64,000 nucleotides of DNA, taken from Bacteroidota bacterium. GTDB taxonomy: Bacteria; Bacteroidota; Bacteroidia; M30B66. The DNA lies in the NCBI GenBank assembly GCA_027483445.1, contig JAIXUS010000001.1, positions 1-64,000 of the forward strand. The letters run 5' to 3'. The notes below the pieces were generated by a model. It saw only the letters and a program-made list of their open reading frames with translations, ran no database searches and was not told the DNA's origin. Shown piece by piece: positions 51,440-59,232 of this stretch. The first letter of the stretch is position 1. The number at the start of each line of letters is the position of its first letter. A program made the position numbers and the translations under genes.

Positions 51440-51579
51440 CCAGTGAATCAGAAACCTGCGCCACCGGTTGGAGCCGGCAGCGCCCGGGAGCGGTGCGAGC
51501 GGGACTAAAGGCGGAAAACGGGATGCCCTGCCGGAAACGCTGAGGCGATGATGGGCTTTGGGTGGGCAGGCGCCCAAAA
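51440..51579 (-). repeat. Dispersed hairpin repeat, copy F
   Basis: The right end GGCAGGCGCCCAAAA (51565-51579) is identical to copies A, D and E. The left part CGCCACCGGTTGGAGCCGGC, the short CG-rich hairpin and GGCGGAAAACGGGATGCCC are close to copy E. It lies between the RhuM-type gene and a terminator. The stretch 51279-51439 is the upstream region of the RhuM gene. Confidence 0.8.
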
Positions 51580-51595
51580 GAAAAACAACCTGAAA

Positions 51596-51631
51596 TAAAA
51601 AACCCGGAGCGTTTTGAGGACTCCGGGTTTT
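51596..51631 (-). terminator. Terminator of the DUF4476 gene
   Basis: AAAACCCGGAG pairs with CTCCGGGTTTT on the minus strand through an 11-base loop and is followed by a T run. The A-rich arms also allow function in the other direction. Confidence 0.88.
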
Positions 51632-51650
51632 AGAATGCTTGTATTATTTC

Positions 51651-52736
51651 TTAGCGGCGTGGCTGGCTGGCGATAAATGCGTTGAGTTCATCGACGCTGG
51701 AGGAGAAGGTGAATGCGTTGTTTACCATGAAGTAGTTGCCGAGGTCGAAGGTGCGGCCGTAGGCGAACTTGGCGAAATCGAGTTTTGAATCTTCAAAGCT
51801 GAAGAGCCCCAGAATTTGGGTTACCTGTGCTGATGTCATGCAGTTGCTGGTAAATACCTGCTGTGCCACCTGGAGTTTGTTTTCTTCGAAAGCCTGGTTG
51901 TTAATGGTGTTGAGGGCGTTGTTGAACGTTCCCTGATCCATGGGCCAAGGGCAGCCGATGGGGCCATTGTAACCGGGCATTACAAAATGTGCAGGCTGCT
52001 GTTGAACGGGCATTGGTGTTCCGGTGGTGGTAACTGTTGTTGTTTGCTGAACGGTACCGCCGGTGGTTACTACTCCGCCAACGGGAATACCAACGTTCAT
52101 GTTGAAGTTTACGCCGAGATCAGGGTCGTTCACCGATACATTCATTCCGGCTGCCGGCGCAACAACGGTAGTGGTTGTAGTGGCAGGCACAGCAGTGGTG
52201 GTAGTGGTGGTGCGGGTTGTTTGGGTAACGGTTCCGGCTGGAGGCACTGGCGTGTAAACAGGCTGCGGTGGAGGCGCAACCACAGTGGTTTGCTGCATTG
52301 GAACCATGAGTGGAGTTTCAGAGATGAAACGCATCACGTATTTTTCTTTGTCTTCTTCCTTCTTTTTGATGTCGGAAGAGTCGCGGCCGCCCAAATCGCG
52401 CGCTACCTGGTTTCCGGCTTTTTTGAAAGCTCCGCCAACGGCAGTTTCTTTCTTTGGACGGATGTTAAAAGTGTATTCTTTAAACGGATCGAGTGGAATG
52501 GTTTTGGTGACTTCGCCAAGGCTGGCGTCTTCGAAAAGCACCTTCACTTTGTAAGTTGCGGGTGCGGTAAGATCAGTAAGTTTTACATTGGTCGCAGGAA
52601 CTTCGTTATAACGAAGGCCGTTCATGATTACAGTAAACTTTTCGCCGTTTTCTGCGAAGAAAATCAGATTGGATTTTTGAGCGCTTGTTGCTCCACTTAT
52701 CAGGGCTAACAAAGCAAGTAAAATTGTCTGTTTCAT
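51651..52736 (-). CDS. DUF4476 domain-containing exported protein
   Basis: The 361-residue protein has a signal peptide (about 1-19). An N-terminal beta domain follows (about 22-95; FFAENGEKFTVIMNGLRYN), then a long Thr/Pro/Val-rich linker (about 150-255, with runs of Thr). The C-terminal DUF4476 domain (about 265-361) has FNNALNTINNQAFEENKLQVAQQV and LLGLFSFEDSKLDFAKFAY-like segments. The domain is common in Bacteroidota and its function is not known. The Thr-rich linker may be O-glycosylated, as is usual for secreted Bacteroidota proteins; that is inference. Confidence 0.85.
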   Translation of the reverse strand: MKQTILLALLALISGATSAQKSNLIFFAENGEKFTVIMNGLRYNEVPATNVKLTDLTAPATYKVKVLFEDASLGEVTKTIPLDPFKEYTFNIRPKKETAVGGAFKKAGNQVARDLGGRDSSDIKKKEEDKEKYVMRFISETPLMVPMQQTTVVAPPPQPVYTPVPPAGTVTQTTRTTTTTTAVPATTTTTVVAPAAGMNVSVNDPDLGVNFNMNVGIPVGGVVTTGGTVQQTTTVTTTGTPMPVQQQPAHFVMPGYNGPIGCPWPMDQGTFNNALNTINNQAFEENKLQVAQQVFTSNCMTSAQVTQILGLFSFEDSKLDFAKFAYGRTFDLGNYFMVNNAFTFSSSVDELNAFIASQPRR

Positions 52737-52812
52737 AGGAGGTCCGTTTTGTCGGCCGGGGTTTTCAAAGTTGATGCCAAAGATAATTAAGATTTGTTGC
52801 CTGCAGATATTT

Positions 52813-53850
52813 TTAGAGTGGGTTCCAATCCCACTGATCGAGCTCTTCGATGGCTGTTTTTAGCAGATTTACAGAGGCTTCCACATCCTCTTTGTGGACC
52901 ATCTCGATGACCTGATGTATATGTCTTGTAGGGATACTTATTGCTCCCGCGATGGCACCACCGGCAGTCATTCGCTGGATTCCTGAGGTGTCGGTGCCGC
53001 CGCCTGTTAGAATTTCCGGCTGCCAAGAAATATTGTGCTTTTGGGCGGTGGCCTTGAGGAACTCAACCATTCTCGGGTCGCAGATTACAGAGGTGTCCAT
53101 TACTTTAATGCCCGCACCGCGGCCGAGGCTGGTTACTTTTTCATGCTCTTTGGCTCCGGGCACATCGAAGGCAATGGTGGTGTCGAGGCCAAAGCCAAAA
53201 TCGGGCTGGATGTTCAATGTGGCCACTTGAGCTCCGCGAATTCCTACTTCTTCCTGGACGGTAAATACGGCGTAGAGGTCGTATGGAATTTCATTTAAAC
53301 GCCGGAGGGTTTCAATGAGAATGTAAACGGAGATTCGGTTATCGAGCGATTTGCAGTTTACGCAAGCGCCCATTTCGACCAATGACCGCTCGCGAGTTAC
53401 GGTATTGCCAATTTGAATTTTGCGTTTCACTTCATCGGCCGGCAAACCGGTGTCGATGAAGAAGTCGCTAAGCTTAGGTGGCTTTTCGCGTTCGTCGGGG
53501 CTCATCAGGTGGATGGGTTTGGAGCCCATCACGCCAAGTACGTCTTCGGTTCCATGAACAATCACACGCTGGGCGGTGAGGGTTTTGGGATCAAACCCTC
53601 CGAGTGTGGTAAAGCGGATGAAGCCCTGGTCGTCGATGTGGGTAACCATGAAGCCAATTTCATCCATATGAGCGGCTACCATTACTTTTTTGTCGAGCTT
53701 CCCTTTTCGAAACAGGGTGATGTTTCCCATGTTGTCGACACTGAGTTCACCCAATCCCTGGAGTTCTTTGATAACCAGCGATCGTATGCGGTGTTCGTAA
53801 CCGGGCGCGCCGGGTGTTTCGCAAATTTCGCGTAAGCGTGAGATGTTCAT
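52813..53850 (-). CDS. M42 family metallopeptidase (cellulase M/glutamyl aminopeptidase-like)
   Basis: The product is a dinuclear metal aminopeptidase that usually assembles as a dodecamer. The 345-residue protein shows VAAHMDEIGFMVTHID (metal His), CKSLDNRIS (bridging Asp), TVQEEVGIRGAQVA (catalytic Glu pair), ALDTT-like GFGLDTTIAFD, and a late SIPTRHIHQVIE histidine. It is full length and cytoplasmic. It lies 13 bases after pyk in the same direction, so it likely forms the end of the acpP-fabF-rnc-pyk unit. Confidence 0.92.
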   Translation of the reverse strand: MNISRLREICETPGAPGYEHRIRSLVIKELQGLGELSVDNMGNITLFRKGKLDKKVMVAAHMDEIGFMVTHIDDQGFIRFTTLGGFDPKTLTAQRVIVHGTEDVLGVMGSKPIHLMSPDEREKPPKLSDFFIDTGLPADEVKRKIQIGNTVTRERSLVEMGACVNCKSLDNRISVYILIETLRRLNEIPYDLYAVFTVQEEVGIRGAQVATLNIQPDFGFGLDTTIAFDVPGAKEHEKVTSLGRGAGIKVMDTSVICDPRMVEFLKATAQKHNISWQPEILTGGGTDTSGIQRMTAGGAIAGAISIPTRHIHQVIEMVHKEDVEASVNLLKTAIEELDQWDWNPL

Positions 53851-53863
53851 GCCTTGTTCTCTT

Positions 53864-55294
53864 TTAATCTACGAAGCTGATTTTGAGCATGTTTGACTTT
53901 CCGAACTCGTGCATTGGAATGGAAGCCACGTTCACCATCAGGTCGCCTGATTTAACAAAACCATCGCGCTTTAAAATGGTTTGAATTTCAGCGATTGTAT
54001 GGTCGGTGCTCACCATTTTATCGTAGTAGAAGCCTCTCACTCCCCACACGAGACTAAGTGTATTGAGCAGTGCTTCATTTCCGGTGAAGATGAAAATATT
54101 GGCTTTAGGTCTGAAGCTGGATACCCGGAATGCGGTGTAGCCTGAGTGTGTCATGGCAACAATAGCCTGTGCATTGGTTTGTTCGGCCATTTGTACTGCA
54201 TTTTTGCAGATGGCATCAGTGAGCATTCGCGACTTTTGGGAACCTGCTTTGTGCTCTTTGTGATAGATGCCTTCAAATTCCTCAACACGGGCGAGGATTT
54301 TCTGTACGGTTTGAATAACGCGTACCGGAAACTTACCCACCGAGGTTTCTCCGCTGAGCATAACGGCATCGGCGCCGTCCATTACTGAGTTGGCCACGTC
54401 GTTCACCTCAGCGCGCGTTGCGTTAAAATTGGTGATCATCGACTCCATCATTTGGGTGGCAATGATGATTGGAATGGAGGCTTCGAGGCATTTCTTCACC
54501 AACATTTTTTGTACGAGTGGAACGTTTTCCATGGGAACTTCCACACCTAAATCGCCACGTGCAACCATCACGGCGTCGGTGCAGGCAATAATATTGTCGA
54601 TGTCCTCGATGGCTTCAGGCTTCTCGATTTTAGCCACCACACGTGAGTTTTTGTTCTGCCTTGAAATGAGGTGTTTCAGTTCGAGAATATCGCTGGCTTT
54701 CCGCACGAACGAGAGGCCTATCCATTCAACATCGTGTTCAAGAGCGAACTTGAGATCCTGTAAGTCTTTTTTGGTGAGGCAAGGCAATGAGATTTTTGTG
54801 TTCGGCAGGTTTACTCCTTTTTTTGAGGAGAGGATGCCACCATGTAACACTGTGGCTACCACTTCATTGTCTTTGTTGGTGTCTTTCACTTCGAGGAGTA
54901 GCTTTCCATCGTCGATGAGGATGGTTTCTCCAATTTTAACGTCCTGCGGAAACTGTGGGTAAGTGATGTAAAGGCGCGATGCGTTGCCGATGCATTTTTC
55001 GGTGGTAAACACAATTTCGTCGCCCTTATTGATTTGCACGCCGTTGTTTTCAACTTCACCGATGCGCAGTTTGGGTCCTTGGAGGTCGGCGAGGATGGCT
55101 GTGTGATAGCCTCTTTCTTTGTTGATTTCACGGATGAATTCAATCACTTTCGCGTGGTCTTCATAGCTTCCGTGGCTGAAGTTAAGTCGACAAACATCGA
55201 CCCCTGCTGTAATCATTTCTTCGAGCACTTCTTTGGTTGAAGTTGCAGGACCGAGGGTTGCAATAACTTTTGTTCTGCTTTGTGTCTTGTTCAT
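53864..55294 (-). CDS. pyk: Pyruvate kinase
   Basis: The product makes pyruvate and ATP from phosphoenolpyruvate and ADP. The 476-residue protein has ATLGPATS at the N-terminus, CRLNFSHGSYEDH, ILADLQGPKLRIGE, the catalytic loop KIEKPEAIEDID and VMVARGDLGVEVP, and ATQMMESMI. It is full length, including the C-terminal allosteric domain. It lies 7 bases after the IPExxxVDY gene. Confidence 0.97.
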   Translation of the reverse strand: MNKTQSRTKVIATLGPATSTKEVLEEMITAGVDVCRLNFSHGSYEDHAKVIEFIREINKERGYHTAILADLQGPKLRIGEVENNGVQINKGDEIVFTTEKCIGNASRLYITYPQFPQDVKIGETILIDDGKLLLEVKDTNKDNEVVATVLHGGILSSKKGVNLPNTKISLPCLTKKDLQDLKFALEHDVEWIGLSFVRKASDILELKHLISRQNKNSRVVAKIEKPEAIEDIDNIIACTDAVMVARGDLGVEVPMENVPLVQKMLVKKCLEASIPIIIATQMMESMITNFNATRAEVNDVANSVMDGADAVMLSGETSVGKFPVRVIQTVQKILARVEEFEGIYHKEHKAGSQKSRMLTDAICKNAVQMAEQTNAQAIVAMTHSGYTAFRVSSFRPKANIFIFTGNEALLNTLSLVWGVRGFYYDKMVSTDHTIAEIQTILKRDGFVKSGDLMVNVASIPMHEFGKSNMLKISFVD

Positions 55295-55301
55295 GTGCAG
55301 C

Positions 55302-55793
55302 TTAAAAAATGAGGTTTTCTTTCGATTTGAGCGATTGAGGTTGAAGAGAAAAGGCCATGTGCATTTTAGGTATTTGCTTCAGGCTGTGCAGGATGGCATC
55401 AGGGTTAACCTGATCGTGGTATTCACCCCTAACAATCAGGAAGTAGTCGACTCTGGGCTGTTCAGGAATGAGTACACCGTTCGGGTTTCGATTTCCAACC
55501 AACTGATAAATAACGTCGAGTTCTTCGGCTTTGTCGAGCTGCTCCAGTTCATCAGGGTTTTCTGGATAATCGCACTCGATGGGTTTTTTTACGTACTCGA
55601 ACAGCGGGAAGGAGTTTTGTTCTCCAAGCTTGTTGTTCTGAGTTTCAATGCTGGGTTGCTTTAGGAAATCCAGTCCAAGTGACTTGTTCAAAAGCCAGCA
55701 AAGCCGCAATTCTTCTTCAGAACAGTTTAAGCCGAATAACAGAAAGTCGTAATCGGCATACTCCCAAACGTCGAGTTTGAATTTGGCCTTCAT
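55302..55793 (-). CDS. IPExxxVDY family protein
   Basis: The 163-residue protein carries the diagnostic LIPEQPRVDYFLIV near residue 112, plus a conserved YPENPDELEQLDKAEELDVIYQL region. The family is Bacteroidota-specific, always found near rnc/pyk, and has no assigned role. Codon phasing and spacing (34 bases after rnc, 7 before pyk) support co-transcription. Confidence 0.92.
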   Translation of the reverse strand: MKAKFKLDVWEYADYDFLLFGLNCSEEELRLCWLLNKSLGLDFLKQPSIETQNNKLGEQNSFPLFEYVKKPIECDYPENPDELEQLDKAEELDVIYQLVGNRNPNGVLIPEQPRVDYFLIVRGEYHDQVNPDAILHSLKQIPKMHMAFSLQPQSLKSKENLIF

Positions 55794-55827
55794 GCGTGGC
55801 GAAGATAATCACATTGTTGGAACTACA

Positions 55828-56547
55828 CTAAGGGGTAATATCCTGAAAGTGATGTGTCCACACCGATTCTGCTGCGGCCTGCTCTGCTGCTTTTTTTGAA
55901 TACCCTAAACCTTCGCCAAGGGCCTGACCATCGTAGACTACGGTTACAACATAGAGTTTTTGCCGGTCGCTTTGGTTGTCTTCGCGGGCTTCGAAATACA
56001 CCGACTTGCGAAGTTTTTGTGCGTGATTGATGAGCCGCGATTTGAAATTGAGGTCTTGTTGCTCAAGTTCTTCCATGTCTACATGGAATCGAATAATGCG
56101 ATGCAGGATAAGCTTTTCAGTAAAATCGAAGCCCTTATCAAGATAAATGGCTCCAATAAGTGCTTCGAAGGTATCGCCGCAGATTGATTTGTGCAGTCTG
56201 TTTCCGGCTTCGTACTGCACCATTTTATCGATTCCAATCTTGATAGCCAGTTTGTTCAGGTAAGCCCGGCTAACCATACGGGAGCGCATCTCCGTTAAGA
56301 AGCCTTCGTCTTTGAAGGGAAATTTTCCAAAGAGAAAACGTGCGATGACAGCCCCAAGGATGGCATCGCCGAGAAACTCGAGCCTCTCATTCGAATCTTT
56401 AACGCCTTCACGAATTTCGCGGGCAACAGACCGATGGGTGAAGGCTTGTTCGTACAAGCGTAAGTTTCCCGGCCAGAATCCGAACAGGTTACGGATTTGG
56501 CGACTTAAAGGACGGTTGGGGGAAAGGAGGTAGTGGAAAAAACTCAC
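55828..56547 (-). CDS. rnc: Ribonuclease III
   Basis: The product cleaves double-stranded RNA in rRNA maturation and mRNA decay. The 239-residue protein has the catalytic RLEFLGDAILG (55-65) and a second acidic site in CGDTFEALIGAIYLD. A dsRNA-binding domain follows (about 168-235; KAAEQAAAESVW). It starts at a GTG 6 bases after fabF. The fabF-rnc pair is conserved in the phylum. Confidence 0.95.
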   Translation of the reverse strand: MSFFHYLLSPNRPLSRQIRNLFGFWPGNLRLYEQAFTHRSVAREIREGVKDSNERLEFLGDAILGAVIARFLFGKFPFKDEGFLTEMRSRMVSRAYLNKLAIKIGIDKMVQYEAGNRLHKSICGDTFEALIGAIYLDKGFDFTEKLILHRIIRFHVDMEELEQQDLNFKSRLINHAQKLRKSVYFEAREDNQSDRQKLYVVTVVYDGQALGEGLGYSKKAAEQAAAESVWTHHFQDITP

Positions 56548-56553
56548 CGTTTG

Positions 56554-57801
56554 TTAATCCACAAATTTGCGGAATATCACCGAGGCATTGTGCCCACCGA
56601 AGCCGAACGTATTGCTTAACGCTGCTCTAACAGGGCGTTTTTGGGCCTTGTTGAAGGTGAAATTCAGGTTGGCATCCAACTCAGGATCGATGTTTTCCAG
56701 ATTAATGGTTGGAGGCACCACATCGTCGCGAACGGCTAGCAACGAAGCAATAGCTTCAACAGCACCGGCGGCTCCGAGTAAGTGACCGGTCATCGACTTG
56801 GTAGAGCTGATGTTTAATTTGTAGGCGTGTTCGCCAAATACGCCCAATATGGCCTTGGTTTCTGCAATGTCGCCCAGAGGGGTAGATGTACCATGAACAT
56901 TGATGTAATCTATCTCATCGGGTGTCATTCCCGCATCTTTAAGCGCCGATTTCATTACGTTCAGTGCGCCCAGACCTTCAGGGTGTGGTGCAGTAATGTG
57001 ATGTGCATCGGCAGAAGCTCCACCACCTACGATTTCAGCGTAGATTTTAGCGCCCCTGGCTTTGGCATGTTCGAGCTCTTCGAGAATAAGGCAACCTCCA
57101 CCTTCGCCCATCACAAAACCATCGCGGCTTACATCGAATGGGCGTGAGGCTGTTTTGGGTGAATCGTTTCGCTCTGAAAGGGCGTGCATGGCATTGAATC
57201 CGCCCATAGCAGGCTCATTCACCGCGGCTTCAGAACCACCGGTAATCATCACATCGGCCTTTCCCATGCGTATGTAAAACATGGAATCGATAATGGCATT
57301 TGTAGATGACGCGCAGGCTGAAACGGTTGTAAAGTTCGGTCCACGGAAGCCGTATCGCATAGAAATATGACCGGAGGCGATGTCGGCAATCATTTTCGGA
57401 ATGAAGAATGGACTAAAACGGGGCGTTCCATCGCCTTTGGCGAAGTTTTGAACCTCATTAAAGAAAGTCTCCAATCCTCCAATGCCCGAACCCCAGATAA
57501 CGCCGGATCTGTCGGGGTCGAAATTACCCTCGGTCAGACCGGCATCCTGATAGGCTTCTGCAGCAGCAAAAAGTGCATACTGCGCAAAGAGGTCGAGTCG
57601 ACGTACTTCTTTCCGATCAATCACCGAAGAGGGGTCAAAATTCTTGACTTCGCAGGCGAAGCGGGTTTTGAATTTTGAACAATCAAATCGAGTAATCATG
57701 TCGGCTCCGCTTACTCCATTTACAAGGTTAGTCCAGAATTCCTGAACTGTGTTTCCTAGTGGGGTAATGGCACCTAGACCGGTTACAACTACGCGTCTCA
57801 A
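56554..57801 (-). CDS. fabF: 3-oxoacyl-ACP synthase II
   Basis: The product elongates fatty acids on ACP. The 415-residue protein has the Cys-His-His triad: Cys163 in TVSACASSTNA, His303 in NVHGTSTPLGD and His340 in STKSMTGHLLGAAG. Translation apparently begins at a TTG (57801) 15 bases after acpP. No ATG or GTG lies in a suitable place, and the first residues RRVVVTGLGAITPLGN match the family N-terminus. Confidence 0.95.
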   Translation of the reverse strand: MRRVVVTGLGAITPLGNTVQEFWTNLVNGVSGADMITRFDCSKFKTRFACEVKNFDPSSVIDRKEVRRLDLFAQYALFAAAEAYQDAGLTEGNFDPDRSGVIWGSGIGGLETFFNEVQNFAKGDGTPRFSPFFIPKMIADIASGHISMRYGFRGPNFTTVSACASSTNAIIDSMFYIRMGKADVMITGGSEAAVNEPAMGGFNAMHALSERNDSPKTASRPFDVSRDGFVMGEGGGCLILEELEHAKARGAKIYAEIVGGGASADAHHITAPHPEGLGALNVMKSALKDAGMTPDEIDYINVHGTSTPLGDIAETKAILGVFGEHAYKLNISSTKSMTGHLLGAAGAVEAIASLLAVRDDVVPPTINLENIDPELDANLNFTFNKAQKRPVRAALSNTFGFGGHNASVIFRKFVD

Positions 57802-57816
57802 AGCGGTAAAGCTTAA

Positions 57817-58053
57817 TTATTTTTTGTTTTTCTCGATGTAGGTAATGGCATCACCTACTGTGCTGATGTTTTCTGCCTGATCATCGGGAATAGCGATGCT
57901 GAATTCCTTTTCGAATTCCATAATCAGTTCAACAGTGTCGAGTGAATCCGCACCAAGATCGTTGGTGAAAGACGCTTCTGGAGTTACTTCATTCTCGTCT
58001 ACTCCGAGTTTGTCTACGATAATGGCTTTTACGCGTGCAGCGATATCTGACAT
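57817..58053 (-). CDS. acpP: Acyl carrier protein
   Basis: The 78-residue acidic protein carries growing fatty acyl chains. The phosphopantetheine serine is Ser37 in [16 protein letters not shown]. The ATG at 58053 ([17 protein letters not shown]) is chosen. The 19-codon upstream extension lies within the promoter region. First gene of the acpP-fabF-rnc-IPE-pyk unit. Confidence 0.96.
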   Translation of the reverse strand: MSDIAARVKAIIVDKLGVDENEVTPEASFTNDLGADSLDTVELIMEFEKEFSIAIPDDQAENISTVGDAITYIEKNKK

Positions 58054-58080
58054 GATTGTAAGGGTGTAAAATTTTGGGTG

Positions 58081-58111
58081 CAAAGAAAGGACTAAACCTT
58101 TAACCTGCAAA
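58081..58111 (-). promoter_or_regulatory. Promoter of the acpP-fabF-rnc-pyk unit
   Basis: Minus strand TTTG (58108-58111), 19 nt, then TTTCTTTG (58081-58088), one mismatch from TAnnTTTG. The start of transcription would lie about 20 bases before the acpP ATG. Confidence 0.5.
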
Positions 58112-58202
58112 ATCTTTTTTTAACAGGGCTGTTCATACTCTATTGTAGCCGCTAAACCAAACGATTGATAGGGCTTCTTACCTTGCGGCCGGAAATACAG
58201 CT

Positions 58203-58775
58203 ATGCCTAAAATTGTCATATTCGGCTCAGGAAAAGGAAGCAATGCGCGTCGGTTGCTTGATTTTTTTCAAAATCACCCCGGCATTCAAGTGGCCGCATT
58301 GGTGAGCAACAAACCCAGAAGGGGCTTTCTCGACATCTCCTATGATTATCGGATTAACCTTGAAATTGTGAAAGGGCCCGAACTGAGCGACCCCAAATGG
58401 ATCGCCCACCTGCGATTGATGTATCGTCCTGATTTACTCGTTCTGGCCGGTTATCTGCAACAGATTCCGCCGGCCTTGATAGAGGCGTTTCCGGGGAAAA
58501 TCATCAATCTTCACCCGGCATTATTGCCCAATTTTGGAGGTAAAGGCATGTACGGACATCATGTTCACGAAGCCGTATTGAACAGTGGAGCCAGCAAAAG
58601 TGGAATCACCATTCACAAGGTTGACGAGGAATACGACCGGGGCGAGATTCTTTTTCAGGCTGAATGTCCGGTTTTACCGGGCGACACCATCGAAAGTCTG
58701 GCCGAACGTATTCATTCGCTTGAGCACGCCCATCTGCCAGTGGTTATTGAGAAACTGTTGGGTGATGGACATTGA
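58203..58775 (+). CDS. purN: Phosphoribosylglycinamide formyltransferase
   Basis: The product transfers a formyl group from 10-formyl-THF to GAR in purine synthesis. The 190-residue protein begins IVIFGSGKGSNARRLLDFF. Its catalytic INLHPALLPNFGGKGMYG includes Asn102 and His104, with the acidic site in HKVDEEYDRGEI (Asp141/Asp145). It overlaps rnhA by 11 bases. It is divergent from acpP. Confidence 0.95.
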   Translation: MPKIVIFGSGKGSNARRLLDFFQNHPGIQVAALVSNKPRRGFLDISYDYRINLEIVKGPELSDPKWIAHLRLMYRPDLLVLAGYLQQIPPALIEAFPGKIINLHPALLPNFGGKGMYGHHVHEAVLNSGASKSGITIHKVDEEYDRGEILFQAECPVLPGDTIESLAERIHSLEHAHLPVVIEKLLGDGH

Positions 58776-59223
58776 TGTATTTACCGACGGAAGTTCGCGC
58801 GGAAACCCAGGCCCCGGCGGCTATGGGGTCATCCTCCGCTCAGGAAAGCACTACAAGGAGTTAAGTGAGGGTTTTCGGTTAACGACCAATAACAGAATGG
58901 AACTCCTCAGCGTAATTGTTGCCTTGGAGAGCCTAAAAATCCCCGGAAGCCGGGTAACGGTTTGGTCCGATTCGAAGTATGTGGTGGATAGCGTTACAAA
59001 AGGCTGGGTTTTCAGTTGGGTTCAAAAGAACTTTAAAGACAAGAAAAACCGTGATCTCTGGGAGCGATTCTTACGAATATACCCTAAACACAGGGTCAAT
59101 TTCAGGTGGATACGTGGTCATAACAACCACCCTGAAAATGAGCGGTGCGATCAGCTTGCTGTGGCGGCAGCTACCGGAGCGGTGCTAAACATAGACCAGG
59201 GTTACGAAGACGAAATCGACTGA
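58765..59223 (+). CDS. rnhA: Ribonuclease HI
   Basis: The product degrades RNA in RNA:DNA hybrids. The 152-residue protein has the DEDD residues Asp8 (FTDGSSRGNPGPGGYG), Glu46 (NNRMELLSV), Asp69 (VWSDSKYVV) and Asp129 (NERCDQLA), with the helical WVQKNFKDKKNRDLW basic region. It starts inside the 3' end of purN (11-base overlap), so a longer start at 58585 is wrong. It ends 9 bases before the convergent M1 gene. Confidence 0.96.
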   Translation: MDIDVFTDGSSRGNPGPGGYGVILRSGKHYKELSEGFRLTTNNRMELLSVIVALESLKIPGSRVTVWSDSKYVVDSVTKGWVFSWVQKNFKDKKNRDLWERFLRIYPKHRVNFRWIRGHNNHPENERCDQLAVAAATGAVLNIDQGYEDEID

Positions 59224-59232
59224 GCTACAGCC

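Noticed and set aside
49014-51579. Integron cassette array with attC sites
   Set aside because: Repeats flank single genes as in cassettes, but the conserved attC ends (RYYYAAC / GTTRRRY) are not seen, and no integrase is in the window.
52063-52709. Plus-strand frames opposite the DUF4476 gene
   Set aside because: They are antisense shadows of a Thr-rich linker (Val/Gly-rich translation) and have no independent support.
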